From NCBI RefSeq assembly GCF_002844555.1, contig NZ_PJNI01000001.1:248001-312000 (forward strand): a stretch of 64,000 nt of DNA, written 5' to 3'. Position 1 is the first letter of the stretch; each line of letters opens with the position of its first letter. A program made the position numbers and the translations under genes. This DNA is from Brumimicrobium salinarum. Lineage in GTDB: Bacteria > Bacteroidota > Bacteroidia > Flavobacteriales_D > Crocinitomicaceae. Shown here in pieces: positions 26,736 through 36,142 of this stretch. The notes below the pieces were generated by a model, which was given only the letters and a program-made list of their open reading frames with translations, was not told where the DNA came from and did not search any database.

Positions 26736-28180
26736 TCACGTCATCAAATCGCTCACCGTGAAATCTATATCTATTACATCTAAAAAATGTTCGTTCTCTT
26801 TTGCTCCATAGTTGGTGATCAATGTGTTAAAGACAGTTTTATTTGTTTTTGTGCGTTCTATAAACTCTTGTTTTCTATTTCTTAGCTTTTTAGCATAATC
26901 TTTAGTTACTGTGAATTCACCGTTATAAAATTTACATTCACATAAATTGATGCATTCGTCTTTTCGATCAATTATCAAATCAATTTGGTAATTAGATTGC
27001 GAATTTTCATCTGCTTTATTATTAAAAGAATAATGCTCGGTATAAACACCAGAAATTCCCAATACATTTTTTATCTCTTTAATATGGCGTTGACACAAGT
27101 TTTCAAAAGCGTAGCCTGTCCATATCTTATATTGCTGAGATTGATGCAAAGTTGACCAAATTTCTTTTCCCTTTTTTTATTTTTAACGATGAATTTATGA
27201 TAAAATACGGAGTACTCGTCTATCAATCGATATAGCGCACCTCTTTTGCTTCTGCCATAAGGCACAACCTCTTCCACAAAACCAGAAATCAATAAATCGT
27301 TCATCGCTCGGGTATAGGGACCGCCTTCTTTTACTTTTGATTTATTAATGATTTGTTTTCTTGTTAAACCACTTTGAGAGGTCGCCAATGCTGCTACTAT
27401 AGCTTCATGATTATTCGCATTTTCAAACAGGGCTTTGTATAGATTGTCGTATTCATTTTTTAAAATTCCATTTTCATCAAAACATAGCCTTTCGATTATT
27501 TGTCTTACCGATTCTCCTTTTTTTATTTGGTCTAAATAATATGGAATTCCTCCCATAACCATATATATTTCAGTAATGGCTTGGTCTGTTAACTTGATTC
27601 CTTTATGCTTTAAAAAAGCTTTCGTTTCTTTTAAGGTAAATGGATTGAGTTGAAGAACTTGATCTAATCGATTGTGAAATCCACCTTTATCGTTAACTAT
27701 TTTTTCTGCAATCCAAGAAGTGGCAGAGCCACAAACCACTAAAATAAAATGTTTTTCTTTGGATAAGTAGTCATTCCATAAATGGGCCAATAACTGCACA
27801 AATCCAGAACGTTTTGTTGCTATCCAAGGTAATTCGTCAATAAAAATCACCTGTTTTTTAGATTTAGAAAGTGCTTTTAGATAAATTTTCAATAATGAAA
27901 AAACCTCTTGCCAATTGTTGGGTGGAGTCACAATTGGTAGTTTTGAATATTCTGCTATTTTTTGCGTAAAATTATTTATTTGAGCTTGTGTGTCTGCATC
28001 TTGTATCCCTGTTATTCGTAAACATAAATGATTGCCATATACTTCGTCTATAAGATATGTTTTACCAACTCTTCGCCGACCAGTTACCGCTAAAAAAGTC
28101 GATTTATTCTTATTGATAAATCCATTCATTAGGTTTTCCTGTTCTTTTCTTCCTGTCATATATTTGTATTTACCAGCCAT
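26736..28180 (-). pseudogene. AAA ATPase with C-terminal nuclease-like domain, broken by a frameshift
   Basis: Two overlapping frames together make one gene of about 480 codons. Frame 1 (28180 down to 27071) starts ATG GCT GGT and carries Walker A GRRRVGKTYLI, Walker B VIFIDELPW and the sensor region LVVCGSATSW, then a winged-helix region. Frame 2 (down to 26736) carries the DUF234-like end with YKIWTGYAFENLC and a PD-(D/E)xK-like pattern QIDLIID ... CECKF. The join lies at a run of seven T on the plus strand (27172-27178; A on the coding strand); one extra A restores the frame as NKKKGKEIWST. Causes could be a real mutation, a sequencing error or programmed/transcriptional slippage. Related ATPases are often carried by mobile or selfish loci. 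Repeats cover its start and upstream region. Confidence 0.85.
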
Positions 28181-28358
28181 AAAGTAGAGTTAAATACGAA
28201 TATACAAAAATATATTTATATTTATCTATTTCAAAACAGAGATAAATACAAGTATACAAATTCATAATAGTACTTATATATCACAAAATTAGAGATAAAT
28301 ACAAATATATAACTGTATTTATATAGAATATAGATAGAGTTAAATACAATTATAAAAG
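28155..28358. repeat. Array of AT-rich direct and inverted repeats at the ATPase start
   Basis: Four direct 23-base units lie at 28186-28208, 28238-28260, 28291-28313 and 28336-28358, starts spaced 52, 53 and 45 bases. Consensus: AGAG(A/T)TAAATAC followed by an AT-rich TATA-containing half. Inverted copies lie at 28155-28172 (over codons 3-9 of the ATPase gene, sharing TAAATACAAATATAT with unit 3) and 28211-28227, with a shorter one at 28314-28325. Units pair with the following inverted copy to form imperfect palindromes. Read on the minus strand each unit contains a -7-like sequence (unit 3: TATATTTG), so they could be operators or tandem promoters of the ATPase gene. Confidence 0.75.
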
Positions 28359-28586
28359 CTTATAACGTCTTAGCTATTTTTTGTTGCGTTTGAATAAAAA
28401 CAGGGTAAAATATGAAGTGAGTTCTAACGTGTTTAATTGATTTATCATTCGAAGCGGTTTTTAAGCAATAGAGTATGGGACGTTTTTGAGTTAAACCTAT
28501 AGTTAATTGGTAGTTATGGCATTCAATTTATTATGCTAATTTATAAAATTCCACTAAATTCGTGGTAGAACCAAAAAAACTAATTA
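28359..28586. other. Gap between repeat array and outer-membrane gene
   Basis: About 230 bases with no recognised gene, repeat or terminator. It should contain the promoter of the gene starting at 28587; no -7 consensus was clear to me. Confidence 0.5.
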
Positions 28587-29456
28587 GTGAGTAGAATTAT
28601 TATTATTGTAGTAGTTGGGTTTTTATATTCATTTAAGTCTATCTTTTCGTTTGCTCAGGACTTCTCAAGCAGAGTTACTGTGGAAGCGGACTTTAGATTA
28701 GTTCCGGTATTGAGTTCTTTTTATGGTGAGGGCAATTTTTACAACATAAAATCTGAACAGAAAAATGGACTTATTCGAACTACTCAACGGCAAAATCATT
28801 TCAGAACGGCTTATAGCCTCAGAGCCTATATTAGTACGAAAAGCGGAAAGCATTTGTTTGGTGTCGGAGTAAGGTATTCACGCTCGACTAATAATAGAGG
28901 TCGAGTTTATCATCCAGACTCCTTGTTTTCTATGTTGATGACTGAAAACCTTGTAGCGGATTATATTGGAGGTAATTTCAGGATGTTATTTAATCCTTTA
29001 AAAAGCAATAAGCTTAGGTTTGGTTTTACCATTGGAAGTGGGATGTTATCTGGGAGAAATAAAACCATTTCTTTAGCCCATGAGTCGGAGGAAATTGATC
29101 CTAATGGGGTTTCAAAAACCCGTAAGTATTTATCTGAAGATGTTTCAGATTATAATCTAGGGTATCAAGTAAAACTTTACGATTTATATTTGAATGGTAC
29201 TTTTCAATACCATTTAAAAATTGGAAAAAAAACAACCTTATTTACAGGAATTGAACTCCCGCTTTTGAGATTGTTTTTCTTTAACTCACAAACGAGATTA
29301 GGGTTGTCTTTAAATAATGAAAGTTTTTTTACCTCCTACGAATCTTATGTTCCTAGTATTGGAGATCAAGTATCAGCAAATAAAAATTTCGCTTTTTCGC
29401 TCAAGAAAACTAATTCACTTAGCTTAAATTTTGGAATATGTTATACCTTGAATTGA
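28587..29456 (+). CDS. Secreted or outer-membrane beta-barrel-like protein, unknown function
   Basis: 289 residues starting at GTG. The N-terminus SRIIIIVVVGFLYSFKSIFSFAQ looks like a signal peptide cut after Ala-Gln. The mature part alternates hydrophobic and polar residues with many Gly, Phe and Tyr, and ends in LNFGICYTLN; this fits an outer-membrane beta barrel with about ten strands. I do not recognise a family. It is alone on its strand between the ATPase and hemL, with its own upstream gap. Function cannot be assigned. Confidence 0.7.
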   Translation: MSRIIIIVVVGFLYSFKSIFSFAQDFSSRVTVEADFRLVPVLSSFYGEGNFYNIKSEQKNGLIRTTQRQNHFRTAYSLRAYISTKSGKHLFGVGVRYSRSTNNRGRVYHPDSLFSMLMTENLVADYIGGNFRMLFNPLKSNKLRFGFTIGSGMLSGRNKTISLAHESEEIDPNGVSKTRKYLSEDVSDYNLGYQVKLYDLYLNGTFQYHLKIGKKTTLFTGIELPLLRLFFFNSQTRLGLSLNNESFFTSYESYVPSIGDQVSANKNFAFSLKKTNSLSLNFGICYTLN

Positions 29457-29571
29457 GAGTCAAACAACAAGTATGTTAAGTTACTACTAACTCTATTTAT
29501 CAGCTGCATAATTTAAGTTCTCAGACCAACATTATTAAACACAAAATCTCAAGAATCTGCTAAGGAATCAG

Positions 29572-29579
29572 TACCTTTG
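29572..29579 (+). promoter_or_regulatory. Candidate -7 element for hemL
   Basis: TACCTTTG fits TAnnTTTG and lies 22 bases before the ATG at 29602. Transcription would begin close to 29586, which supports that ATG or the TTG at 29593 as the start. Confidence 0.4.
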
Positions 29580-29601
29580 CGATAAATCAAAATTGTTCAA
29601 A

Positions 29602-30891
29602 ATGAAACGTTCAAATTCTGAGAAATTATATGAAAAAGCATTGGAATATTTCCCTGGTGGAGTGAATTCACCCGTACGTGCTTTTAAAGCGGTGGAGGGT
29701 GCTCCATTGTTTATTAAAAAAGGAAAAGGTCCTTATATTTGGGATGAAGATGAAAATCAATTCATCGACTTTTGCTGTAGTTTTGGCCCGCATATTTTAG
29801 GACATAACTACCCAGATGTTCACCAAAACATAGTAGATACTTTAGAAAACGGAACCAGCTTTGGTGCGCCTACGAAATTGGAAAGTGATTTGGCTGAGAT
29901 CATCATTTCTCGAAATCCTTATGTTGATAAAATTCGTTTTGTTTCTTCTGGAACGGAAGCGGTAATGTCAGGAATACGCTTGGCAAGAGGTTATACCGGA
30001 AAAAACAAAATCATCAAGTTTGAAGGATGTTACCACGGTCACTTTGATTCTTTGCTTGTAAATGCAGGATCAGGATTAGCAACATTTGGCGAGAGTTCAA
30101 GTGCGGGTGTTCCACAAAAAGTAGTTGAAGACACCATTGTTATTCCTTTAAATGATGAGGAGGCATTAGAAGCTGCTTTTGAAAAACATGCAGATGATTT
30201 AGCATGTGTAATTATAGAGCCGATTCCAGCAAACAACGGACTTTTATTACAAGAAAAATCGTTCTTGCTAAAGCTTCGTGAAATGTGTACAGAACACGGT
30301 GTTTTATTGTTCTTTGATGAAGTAATTTCAGGATTCAGAGTTGCATTTTCAGGTGCTGCTGAATATTATGACATTGCTCCAGACATCGTTTCTTACGGAA
30401 AAATTATTGGTGGTGGATTGCCTGTAGGAGCTTACGGTGCGAAAAAACACATCATGCAAAGCGTTTCACCAGACGGACCAGTTTATCAGGCAGGAACTTT
30501 AAGTGGAAATCCAGTGGCTATGGCTGCAGGAATTGCGCAATTGACAGTTTGTAGTCAACCTGGTTTTTACGAAGACCAAGAAGCAAGAACAAAAACTTTT
30601 GTTGAATCTGTTAACGCACATGCCAAAGAAAAGGGATATGATTTCTCTTTGGTAACTGTTGGCTCAATCTTCTGGATGGCATTTTCTGACCAAACAACAA
30701 TACGTAGCGCAGCACAGATTAATGCTGACATGACGCCATTTAAAAAATTACACAAAGCCTTATTGGAAAGAAGTGTATATGTTGGTCCAAGTGGTTACGA
30801 AGTAGGATTTGTTTCTCATGTTCACACAAAAGAAGTGCTTGAAAATGCTGCACAACAATTTAAAAATGCATTGGATGCTGTATTTTCTTGA
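29602..30891 (+). CDS. hemL: Glutamate-1-semialdehyde 2,1-aminomutase
   Basis: 429 residues from the ATG at 29602. PLP fold type I aminomutase that makes 5-aminolevulinate in the C5 haem pathway in the cytoplasm. Key stretches: YFPGGVNSPVRAFKAV at the N-terminus, VSSGTEAVMSGIRLARG (PLP phosphate), CYHGHFDSLLV, LFFDEVISGFR, and the Schiff-base Lys in SYGKIIGGGLPVGAYG. The enzyme is full length. The haem product would supply the cytochromes of the act-cox operon. A strong terminator follows about 90 bases downstream. Confidence 0.96.
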   Translation: MKRSNSEKLYEKALEYFPGGVNSPVRAFKAVEGAPLFIKKGKGPYIWDEDENQFIDFCCSFGPHILGHNYPDVHQNIVDTLENGTSFGAPTKLESDLAEIIISRNPYVDKIRFVSSGTEAVMSGIRLARGYTGKNKIIKFEGCYHGHFDSLLVNAGSGLATFGESSSAGVPQKVVEDTIVIPLNDEEALEAAFEKHADDLACVIIEPIPANNGLLLQEKSFLLKLREMCTEHGVLLFFDEVISGFRVAFSGAAEYYDIAPDIVSYGKIIGGGLPVGAYGAKKHIMQSVSPDGPVYQAGTLSGNPVAMAAGIAQLTVCSQPGFYEDQEARTKTFVESVNAHAKEKGYDFSLVTVGSIFWMAFSDQTTIRSAAQINADMTPFKKLHKALLERSVYVGPSGYEVGFVSHVHTKEVLENAAQQFKNALDAVFS

Positions 30892-30897
30892 TGAATC

Positions 30898-31085
30898 AAG
30901 AAGATAGGGAGCGGATTTCCCTCGATAAATCGAGAAAAATAGTTTAAAGAGAGAGACTGTTTTCCCAATCTGATTAAAAGAGAAAGGTGATAATGAAATA
31001 AAATTTCATTATCACCTTTTTTTTCTCTATGATGACCGAGTGAAGAAGAGTTCCTGCACCCTCCACCTGCCGATTTATCGGCAAC
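30898..31085. repeat. Degenerate palindromic sequences flanking the hemL terminator
   Basis: CTCGATAAATCGAG (30921-30934) and GCCGATTTATCGGC (31069-31082) are both palindromes, and their 10-base cores are reverse complements of each other. They sit on either side of the terminator at 30983-31023. This resembles a small decayed palindromic repeat element, but no second copy was found in the window. Confidence 0.4.
30983..31024 (+). terminator. Strong Rho-independent terminator after hemL
   Basis: A 17-bp perfect stem (30983-30999 with 31003-31019), a 3-base loop and a run of T to 31024. The A-rich upstream side may let it work in both directions, serving the converging HAD gene as well. Confidence 0.88.
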
Positions 31086-31090
31086 TCTCC

Positions 31091-31753
31091 CTAATTTGAA
31101 AGAACTTTCAAAAGTTCTTTCAAATTATCCACCCGTAAATCTGCCACTTTCAATTGTTCAGAAACCTCATGTGTTCCATCTGGAACTGCTACAACATTCA
31201 TTTTTGCAGCTTTCCCTGCGATTACACCATTTAATGAATCTTCGATAACCAAACAGTTTTGGGGTTCACTTTTTAACAATTTTGCAGCTTCAATATATAC
31301 TTCAGGATGAGGTTTTCCATAAGTACAATTTTGAGCAGAAAGTGTTACATCGAAATAATGAGCAATCCCAAGTTTTTCGAGACTGGTGTCAATTAAAATC
31401 TGAAAAGATGAACTTGCCAAGCCAATTTTCATTCCTTTAGATTTAAAAAATTCTAGAATTTCAACAACACCTTTCATTGGTTTTCCATTGGCTTTTATTC
31501 CATTGACCATCTCCAGCATGATTTCATCTACGACTTCTGCTTTCGTTTTGTTTTTCCACGGATATAAAGCATACCAATAATCAACCACTTCGTCTATTCT
31601 TAAACCAACAGTTTTTTCACCTCCAACAGCAATAAAGTCAATTCCAATGGTATCGAAAACTTTAATTTCAGCGGCTTTCCACATCGGTTCAGAATTGATT
31701 AAAACTCCGTCCATGTCAAAAATTATGGTATCAATTTCTTTAAGGTCAATCAT
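31091..31753 (-). CDS. HAD-superfamily sugar phosphatase (hexitol phosphatase HxpB-like)
   Basis: 220 residues. Haloacid-dehalogenase motifs: motif I DMDGVLINSEP (residues 13-23; nucleophile Asp), motif II ASSSF, Lys in YGKPHPEVY and motif IV VIEDSLNGVIAGKAAKM. The C1 cap and the 'WKAAEIKVFDTIGI' start resemble E. coli HxpB/YniC, which dephosphorylates 2-deoxyglucose-6-phosphate and hexitol phosphates. Beta-phosphoglucomutase is a less likely alternative. The start overlaps the upstream gene's stop by four bases, so they form a two-gene operon. Confidence 0.85.
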   Translation of the reverse strand: MIDLKEIDTIIFDMDGVLINSEPMWKAAEIKVFDTIGIDFIAVGGEKTVGLRIDEVVDYWYALYPWKNKTKAEVVDEIMLEMVNGIKANGKPMKGVVEILEFFKSKGMKIGLASSSFQILIDTSLEKLGIAHYFDVTLSAQNCTYGKPHPEVYIEAAKLLKSEPQNCLVIEDSLNGVIAGKAAKMNVVAVPDGTHEVSEQLKVADLRVDNLKELLKVLSN

Positions 31754-32598
31754 TTTTTCTGCTTATAAAGATAATTGTGGCTAAAGATACTCGCTGCATT
31801 TTCATCTGTCAAATAAATAAATCTTTTATCGGCTGCAATTCCTTCTTTTTGTGTCCAAGAATCGTGTAGATACTCTTTTTTCTGAACCCATTTTTCATTC
31901 TCATATTTATACATATAAACCTTAGAATAGGTCAATAGATAAAGTTCATCTTGATTATAGAAAGTAGCGTCTGTAATGCTTTCCTCGCGCCAATTTGTAG
32001 CGGGTAGTTGTAAATCTGCTACAAGATTTGCTTGGTATTCCCCTGGAACTAATGGTAGAGAGTAAATCTTAGCAATTCCATCAAAAGGAACAGTTCTGTT
32101 TTTCGTAAAAATAAGTAATTCATTTTCACCTAAAACATTCTGCTTAACTACCATTGCTTCTGCATCGTAGTACAAATCAGACTGATAAGGAGGGAAGTGT
32201 CTTTGTTCAGGATAAGAGAATAAGATTTGTTCGGCCTTTACGGTATCTTCGGTTAAAACCTCATCCATTCTCAATTTATAAACACATAAATCTTTGCGTT
32301 TATTTTCATTATTACCTATGTCAGCGATGTATAAATATTTTTCATTATCGTAAGCTAGCGCTTCCCAATCTGTGTTTTTGGCATCAGCAATATAACAGGT
32401 GTGTTTAATTTGTGCCTTTTTATCAAAGACATAGATCATTGGTTCACCACCAGAGTCATTGATTGTTAAAAATAATTTTTTATGCTTAATTAATGCAGAA
32501 CTTTCTTTTAAATCTGATGGAAGCGGGGTTATTTTATCTTGTGAAAAGCTATAAAATAGATTCAAGATAAAAAGAATGATAAAGCCAGTTTTAGACAT
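31750..32598 (-). CDS. Exported propeller-like protein, unknown function
   Basis: 282 residues from the ATG at 32598, which gives a clean signal peptide (MSKTGFIILFILNLFYSFSQ); a start 24 codons upstream would put extra hydrophobic sequence before it. The mature part has repeated aromatic-rich segments such as TINDSGGEPMIYVFDKK, WEALAYDNEKYLYIADIGNNENKR and EGIAADKRFIYLTDENAAS, which suggests blades of a beta propeller that may report on or bind a ligand. I cannot name a family with confidence. It overlaps the HAD phosphatase by four bases. Confidence 0.75.
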   Translation of the reverse strand: MSKTGFIILFILNLFYSFSQDKITPLPSDLKESSALIKHKKLFLTINDSGGEPMIYVFDKKAQIKHTCYIADAKNTDWEALAYDNEKYLYIADIGNNENKRKDLCVYKLRMDEVLTEDTVKAEQILFSYPEQRHFPPYQSDLYYDAEAMVVKQNVLGENELLIFTKNRTVPFDGIAKIYSLPLVPGEYQANLVADLQLPATNWREESITDATFYNQDELYLLTYSKVYMYKYENEKWVQKKEYLHDSWTQKEGIAADKRFIYLTDENAASIFSHNYLYKQKK

Positions 32599-32774
32599 AC
32601 TCAAAATTAAAATAAAGATTTGTACAATGATAGTAAAAATTGGTAATTTGACTTGAGATTTACAAAACACGAATTTTATGAGTCATATCTAGACTGTATT
32701 TCGGCACGTTCAAATCATCGCACTGTATTTTAGAATGCGGGTTAATGATAGATCTTACAGCTAAAGTTTTAAAC

Positions 32775-32806
32775 AAAAAAAGAGGATGAAAACCATTTCC
32801 ATCCTC
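32775..32806 (-). terminator. Rho-independent terminator after nrdJ
   Basis: On the minus strand GAGGATG (32800-32806) pairs with CATCCTC (32782-32788) and is followed by seven T. It lies 28 bases after the nrdJ stop. Confidence 0.82.
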
Positions 32807-32833
32807 CTATAATATTTAAAAATATATTATGTG

Positions 32834-35401
32834 TTATCCACATTTACTGTGTCCACAGTTTGTGCATGTTAAACATCCTTCTTGAAACTGAACGCTTTTT
32901 TGATTACATTCTGGACATTCGTTGTTACTTTTTGTTCCATCGGGTACAAATTTCTTCACTACTCTTGTCACACCATTTTTCCATGTGTTTAGTGTATCAT
33001 CACTTAAGTTTAATGAACCTACTAAATCAACCACATGAAGTAAAGGCATTCCATGACGAAGTACACCTGATATCATTTTAGCATAATTCCAATATTCTTT
33101 GTCAAACGAACGTGACAAACCTTCAACAGTAACGTTATATCCGCCTCTATCTTCATATTGGAAGTCATAACGACTGCTGTCATCACTTTTCACTTTTTTA
33201 ATGAAACCTTTTTTTACATCATTTGGAATTCCATTGAATCCGTCTCTACGTCCTGTAAATATTTCATACGGACGCCCATCTAACATCCCGACAAATGCAA
33301 TCCATTCTTCCAAGTTATTTTGGAATCGAACAACCTCTGCTTCTAGTTTTTCTGGACGCTCTGGAGCGTGGTGGTCATCAAAATTAATTGTTTTGTTATC
33401 GTCTTTTTCCTCTTTTTCTGAAGTTGAAACCAATACTCCCGAACGTGAACCATCACGATAAACAGTAACACCTTTACATCCTGACTCCCAAGCTGTTTGA
33501 TAAACCTTACCAACCATTTCTTCTGTGATATCATTCGGTAAATTAACCGTCACTGAAATTGAATGGTCAATATGTTTCTGAACACGTCCTTGCATTTCCA
33601 CTTTCTTTACCCAATCAACATCATTTGACGTTGCTTTATGATATGGAGATTTTGCAATAATGGACGCGATTTGGTCTTGATCCATTTTACGTACCTCTTC
33701 CAAATCATAACCTTTCGCAATAAGGTATGTTTCAAATTTGTGGTGGAAAACAGGGTATTCTTGCCAAGAGTCACCAACTTCATCTACGAAATCTACTCTT
33801 GCATCCGTATCATCTGGATTAATCTTTCTTCTTCTCATGTAAGAAACCATAAATGCAGGCTCAATTCCAGAAGTTGTTTGTGTTAAAATAGATACAGAAC
33901 CTGTTGGTGCAATCGTTAACAAAGCAATATTTCTTCTTCCTTTTTCTACTAATCTTTCGTAAAGCGCAGGATTTTCCTCTTTAATACGCAACATGAAAGG
34001 ATTATTCTCTTCACGTTTTGCGTCCCAAATTGGGAATGCACCTCTCTCTTCTGCCATAATACTAGAAGATAAGAAAGCGTTATGCTTTAATCTCATGTGT
34101 AATTTATCCGAGAAGTCGTTTGCTTCGTCAGTACCGTAACAAATCCCCATGGCAGCAAGCATGTCACCTTCTGCTGTAATTCCCAACCCGGTTCTTCTAC
34201 CTTGTTGACATTTTTCACGGATTTGCATCCATAAATTCAACTCGGTATTTTTTACGTGATCAGATTCTGGATCATTTTTAATTTTATTGATGATTTTGTC
34301 TACTTTTTCAAGCTCTAGATCAATCAAATCATCCATTAAACGTTGCGCTAACACAACATGCTTATCAAACAATTCATAATCAAACGTAGCTTCATCTGTA
34401 AATGGATTATTTACGTATGAGTACAAGTTAATCGCTAATAAACGACATGAATCATTTGGACACAATGGAATTTCTCCACATGGATTTGTAGAAACTGTTT
34501 CAAATCCTAAATCAGCGTAACAATCAGGAATAGATTCTTTAATTAAAGTATCCCAAAATAAAACTCCTGGTTCAGCAGAAGCCCACGCATTGTGAACAAC
34601 TTTACCCCAAATTTTCTTTGCATCTACTGTTTTAGTAAATGTGGGTTGCGCTGATTTCACAGGATAAGTCAATGTATAATCTCCTCCTGTTAATGCTGAT
34701 TTCATAAAATCGTCAGAAATTTTTACAGAAACATTGGCACCTGTAACTTTTCCTGCTGTTGTTTTGGCATCAATAAATGCCTCTGAGTCTGGATGATCAA
34801 TAGCAATTGATTCCATTAAAGCACCTCTTCGCCCACCTTGAGCAACTTCTCTCGTTGAGTTTGAAAAACGTTCCATAAAAGGAACAACTCCAGTGGCAGT
34901 TAAAGCGGAGTTCTGAACTGGAGATCCACTCGGACGAACAAAAGATAAATCAACCCCTACTCCAGCTCTTCTCTTCATCAACTGAACTAATTCTTGATCC
35001 AATTTCAAAATTCCACCATAAGAATCTTCATCACGATCATTCCCAATTACGAAGCAGTTTGAAATAGAAACATATTGAAAATCATTTCCAATGCCAGCCA
35101 TTGGACTTCCTTGTGGAACAATGTATTTAAAATCTTTAATTACGTCATAAATTTCTTGTTCACTTACAGGGTTGGGATATTTGGCTTCAATTCTAGCAAA
35201 CTCTCTCGCCAAACGATGATGCATTTCATCTGGTGTTTTTTCATAAAGGTTTCCCATGGCATCTTTCAGCGCATACTTTTTCATCCAAACTTCACCAGCT
35301 AAAGTGTCTCCTTTGAAATAATCTATTGCTGCTTTCAATACATCTTCCTGCGCGTATTTCTTTAATTTGTCCTGAGTTTTAAGTGCCAATCCTTCGCTCA
35401 T
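32834..35401 (-). CDS. nrdJ: Adenosylcobalamin-dependent (class II) ribonucleoside-diphosphate reductase
   Basis: 855 residues. Class II ribonucleotide reductase, making deoxyribonucleotides with B12 instead of a tyrosyl-radical subunit, so it needs no NrdB and works with or without oxygen. Visible: VGVDLSFVRPSGSPVQNS, the active-site STNPCGEIPL, LLTIAPTGSVSILTQTTSGIEP near the finger loop, then a C-terminal TSCPD-type domain and a zinc-ribbon-like tail (CPEC ... CTNCGHSKC) whose Cys probably pass electrons from thioredoxin. I saw no B12 riboswitch upstream. A thioredoxin gene is 2 kb away in the same orientation. Confidence 0.95.
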   Translation of the reverse strand: MSEGLALKTQDKLKKYAQEDVLKAAIDYFKGDTLAGEVWMKKYALKDAMGNLYEKTPDEMHHRLAREFARIEAKYPNPVSEQEIYDVIKDFKYIVPQGSPMAGIGNDFQYVSISNCFVIGNDRDEDSYGGILKLDQELVQLMKRRAGVGVDLSFVRPSGSPVQNSALTATGVVPFMERFSNSTREVAQGGRRGALMESIAIDHPDSEAFIDAKTTAGKVTGANVSVKISDDFMKSALTGGDYTLTYPVKSAQPTFTKTVDAKKIWGKVVHNAWASAEPGVLFWDTLIKESIPDCYADLGFETVSTNPCGEIPLCPNDSCRLLAINLYSYVNNPFTDEATFDYELFDKHVVLAQRLMDDLIDLELEKVDKIINKIKNDPESDHVKNTELNLWMQIREKCQQGRRTGLGITAEGDMLAAMGICYGTDEANDFSDKLHMRLKHNAFLSSSIMAEERGAFPIWDAKREENNPFMLRIKEENPALYERLVEKGRRNIALLTIAPTGSVSILTQTTSGIEPAFMVSYMRRRKINPDDTDARVDFVDEVGDSWQEYPVFHHKFETYLIAKGYDLEEVRKMDQDQIASIIAKSPYHKATSNDVDWVKKVEMQGRVQKHIDHSISVTVNLPNDITEEMVGKVYQTAWESGCKGVTVYRDGSRSGVLVSTSEKEEKDDNKTINFDDHHAPERPEKLEAEVVRFQNNLEEWIAFVGMLDGRPYEIFTGRRDGFNGIPNDVKKGFIKKVKSDDSSRYDFQYEDRGGYNVTVEGLSRSFDKEYWNYAKMISGVLRHGMPLLHVVDLVGSLNLSDDTLNTWKNGVTRVVKKFVPDGTKSNNECPECNQKSVQFQEGCLTCTNCGHSKCG

Positions 35402-36142
35402 ATCACCATATATTTTTAAAGTTGTTAATATTCAATTTGTTGGTTAGATTCGAAATAAAATTTTAGTCTGAAAAATTTCGATGCTCAAATCTGGGATAAA
35501 ATTAGGAACATTAATTGACAAAAAAGGTTCAAAAAAAAAATATCATTTTTACTTATTCACATTTACTAAAATTGGAAAATAAAGTTTGATTTTTATTTCA
35601 ATTTGAAACCTCACATTTGCAAAGGAAATGAAAGATAAATCACCTTAATTTTATTTCTCTTTAAATGTTGAAAAGACATGAATAAAAATCTATCAACATA
35701 GGATGTTTATAATTAAGTAAAAACAATTGTGATTTGTATTGAAATAATGTGCATCTTAAAAGCCTTTTTATACGAAACACTTCTATAAACCAATAAAATC
35801 AATAGATAAGATTACATTTTTTGTCGTTAATCATAAATATAAATTTTATGCCTTAAGAGTCCTTGTTGGTAATAATTTGAAGAAAAATAGTATGTTTTTT
35901 TCTCTAAAACAACGCTTTATTTAGTGTAAATAAAACCACCAAAATTTATACTTTCTTGAAAGAATTATATCGTGAATGTACAATCAAATTCTTTTGGAGA
36001 TTTACATCTAATTTGAACAATTCATAGTGTATCAATTTGAACATCAAAATCAACTCAAACAAAATAGATCTAAAGGCAAATTTGAGCGTTAAAATTACTG
36101 AGAATTGATTGGACAATTTTAAGAAATTGTATTTGCTAAATG
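35402..36142. other. Long AT-rich gap upstream of nrdJ, no gene seen
   Basis: 741 bases, very AT-rich, with stop codons in all frames at short distance. It should hold the nrdJ promoter at its left end and the 3' end region of the T9SS cargo gene at its right end. ATTTGAACA occurs twice in 30 bases near 36013 and 36038. I looked for the conserved B12-box of a cobalamin riboswitch and did not find it. Confidence 0.55.

Noticed and set aside
28155..28358. CRISPR array at the repeat cluster
   Set aside because: Repeats are degenerate, AT-rich, partly inverted and lie over a gene start; spacers are not of uniform length and there are no cas genes.
35402..36142. Cobalamin riboswitch upstream of nrdJ
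   Set aside because: Considered because the enzyme needs B12, but no B12-box or suitable helix arrangement could be found by reading.
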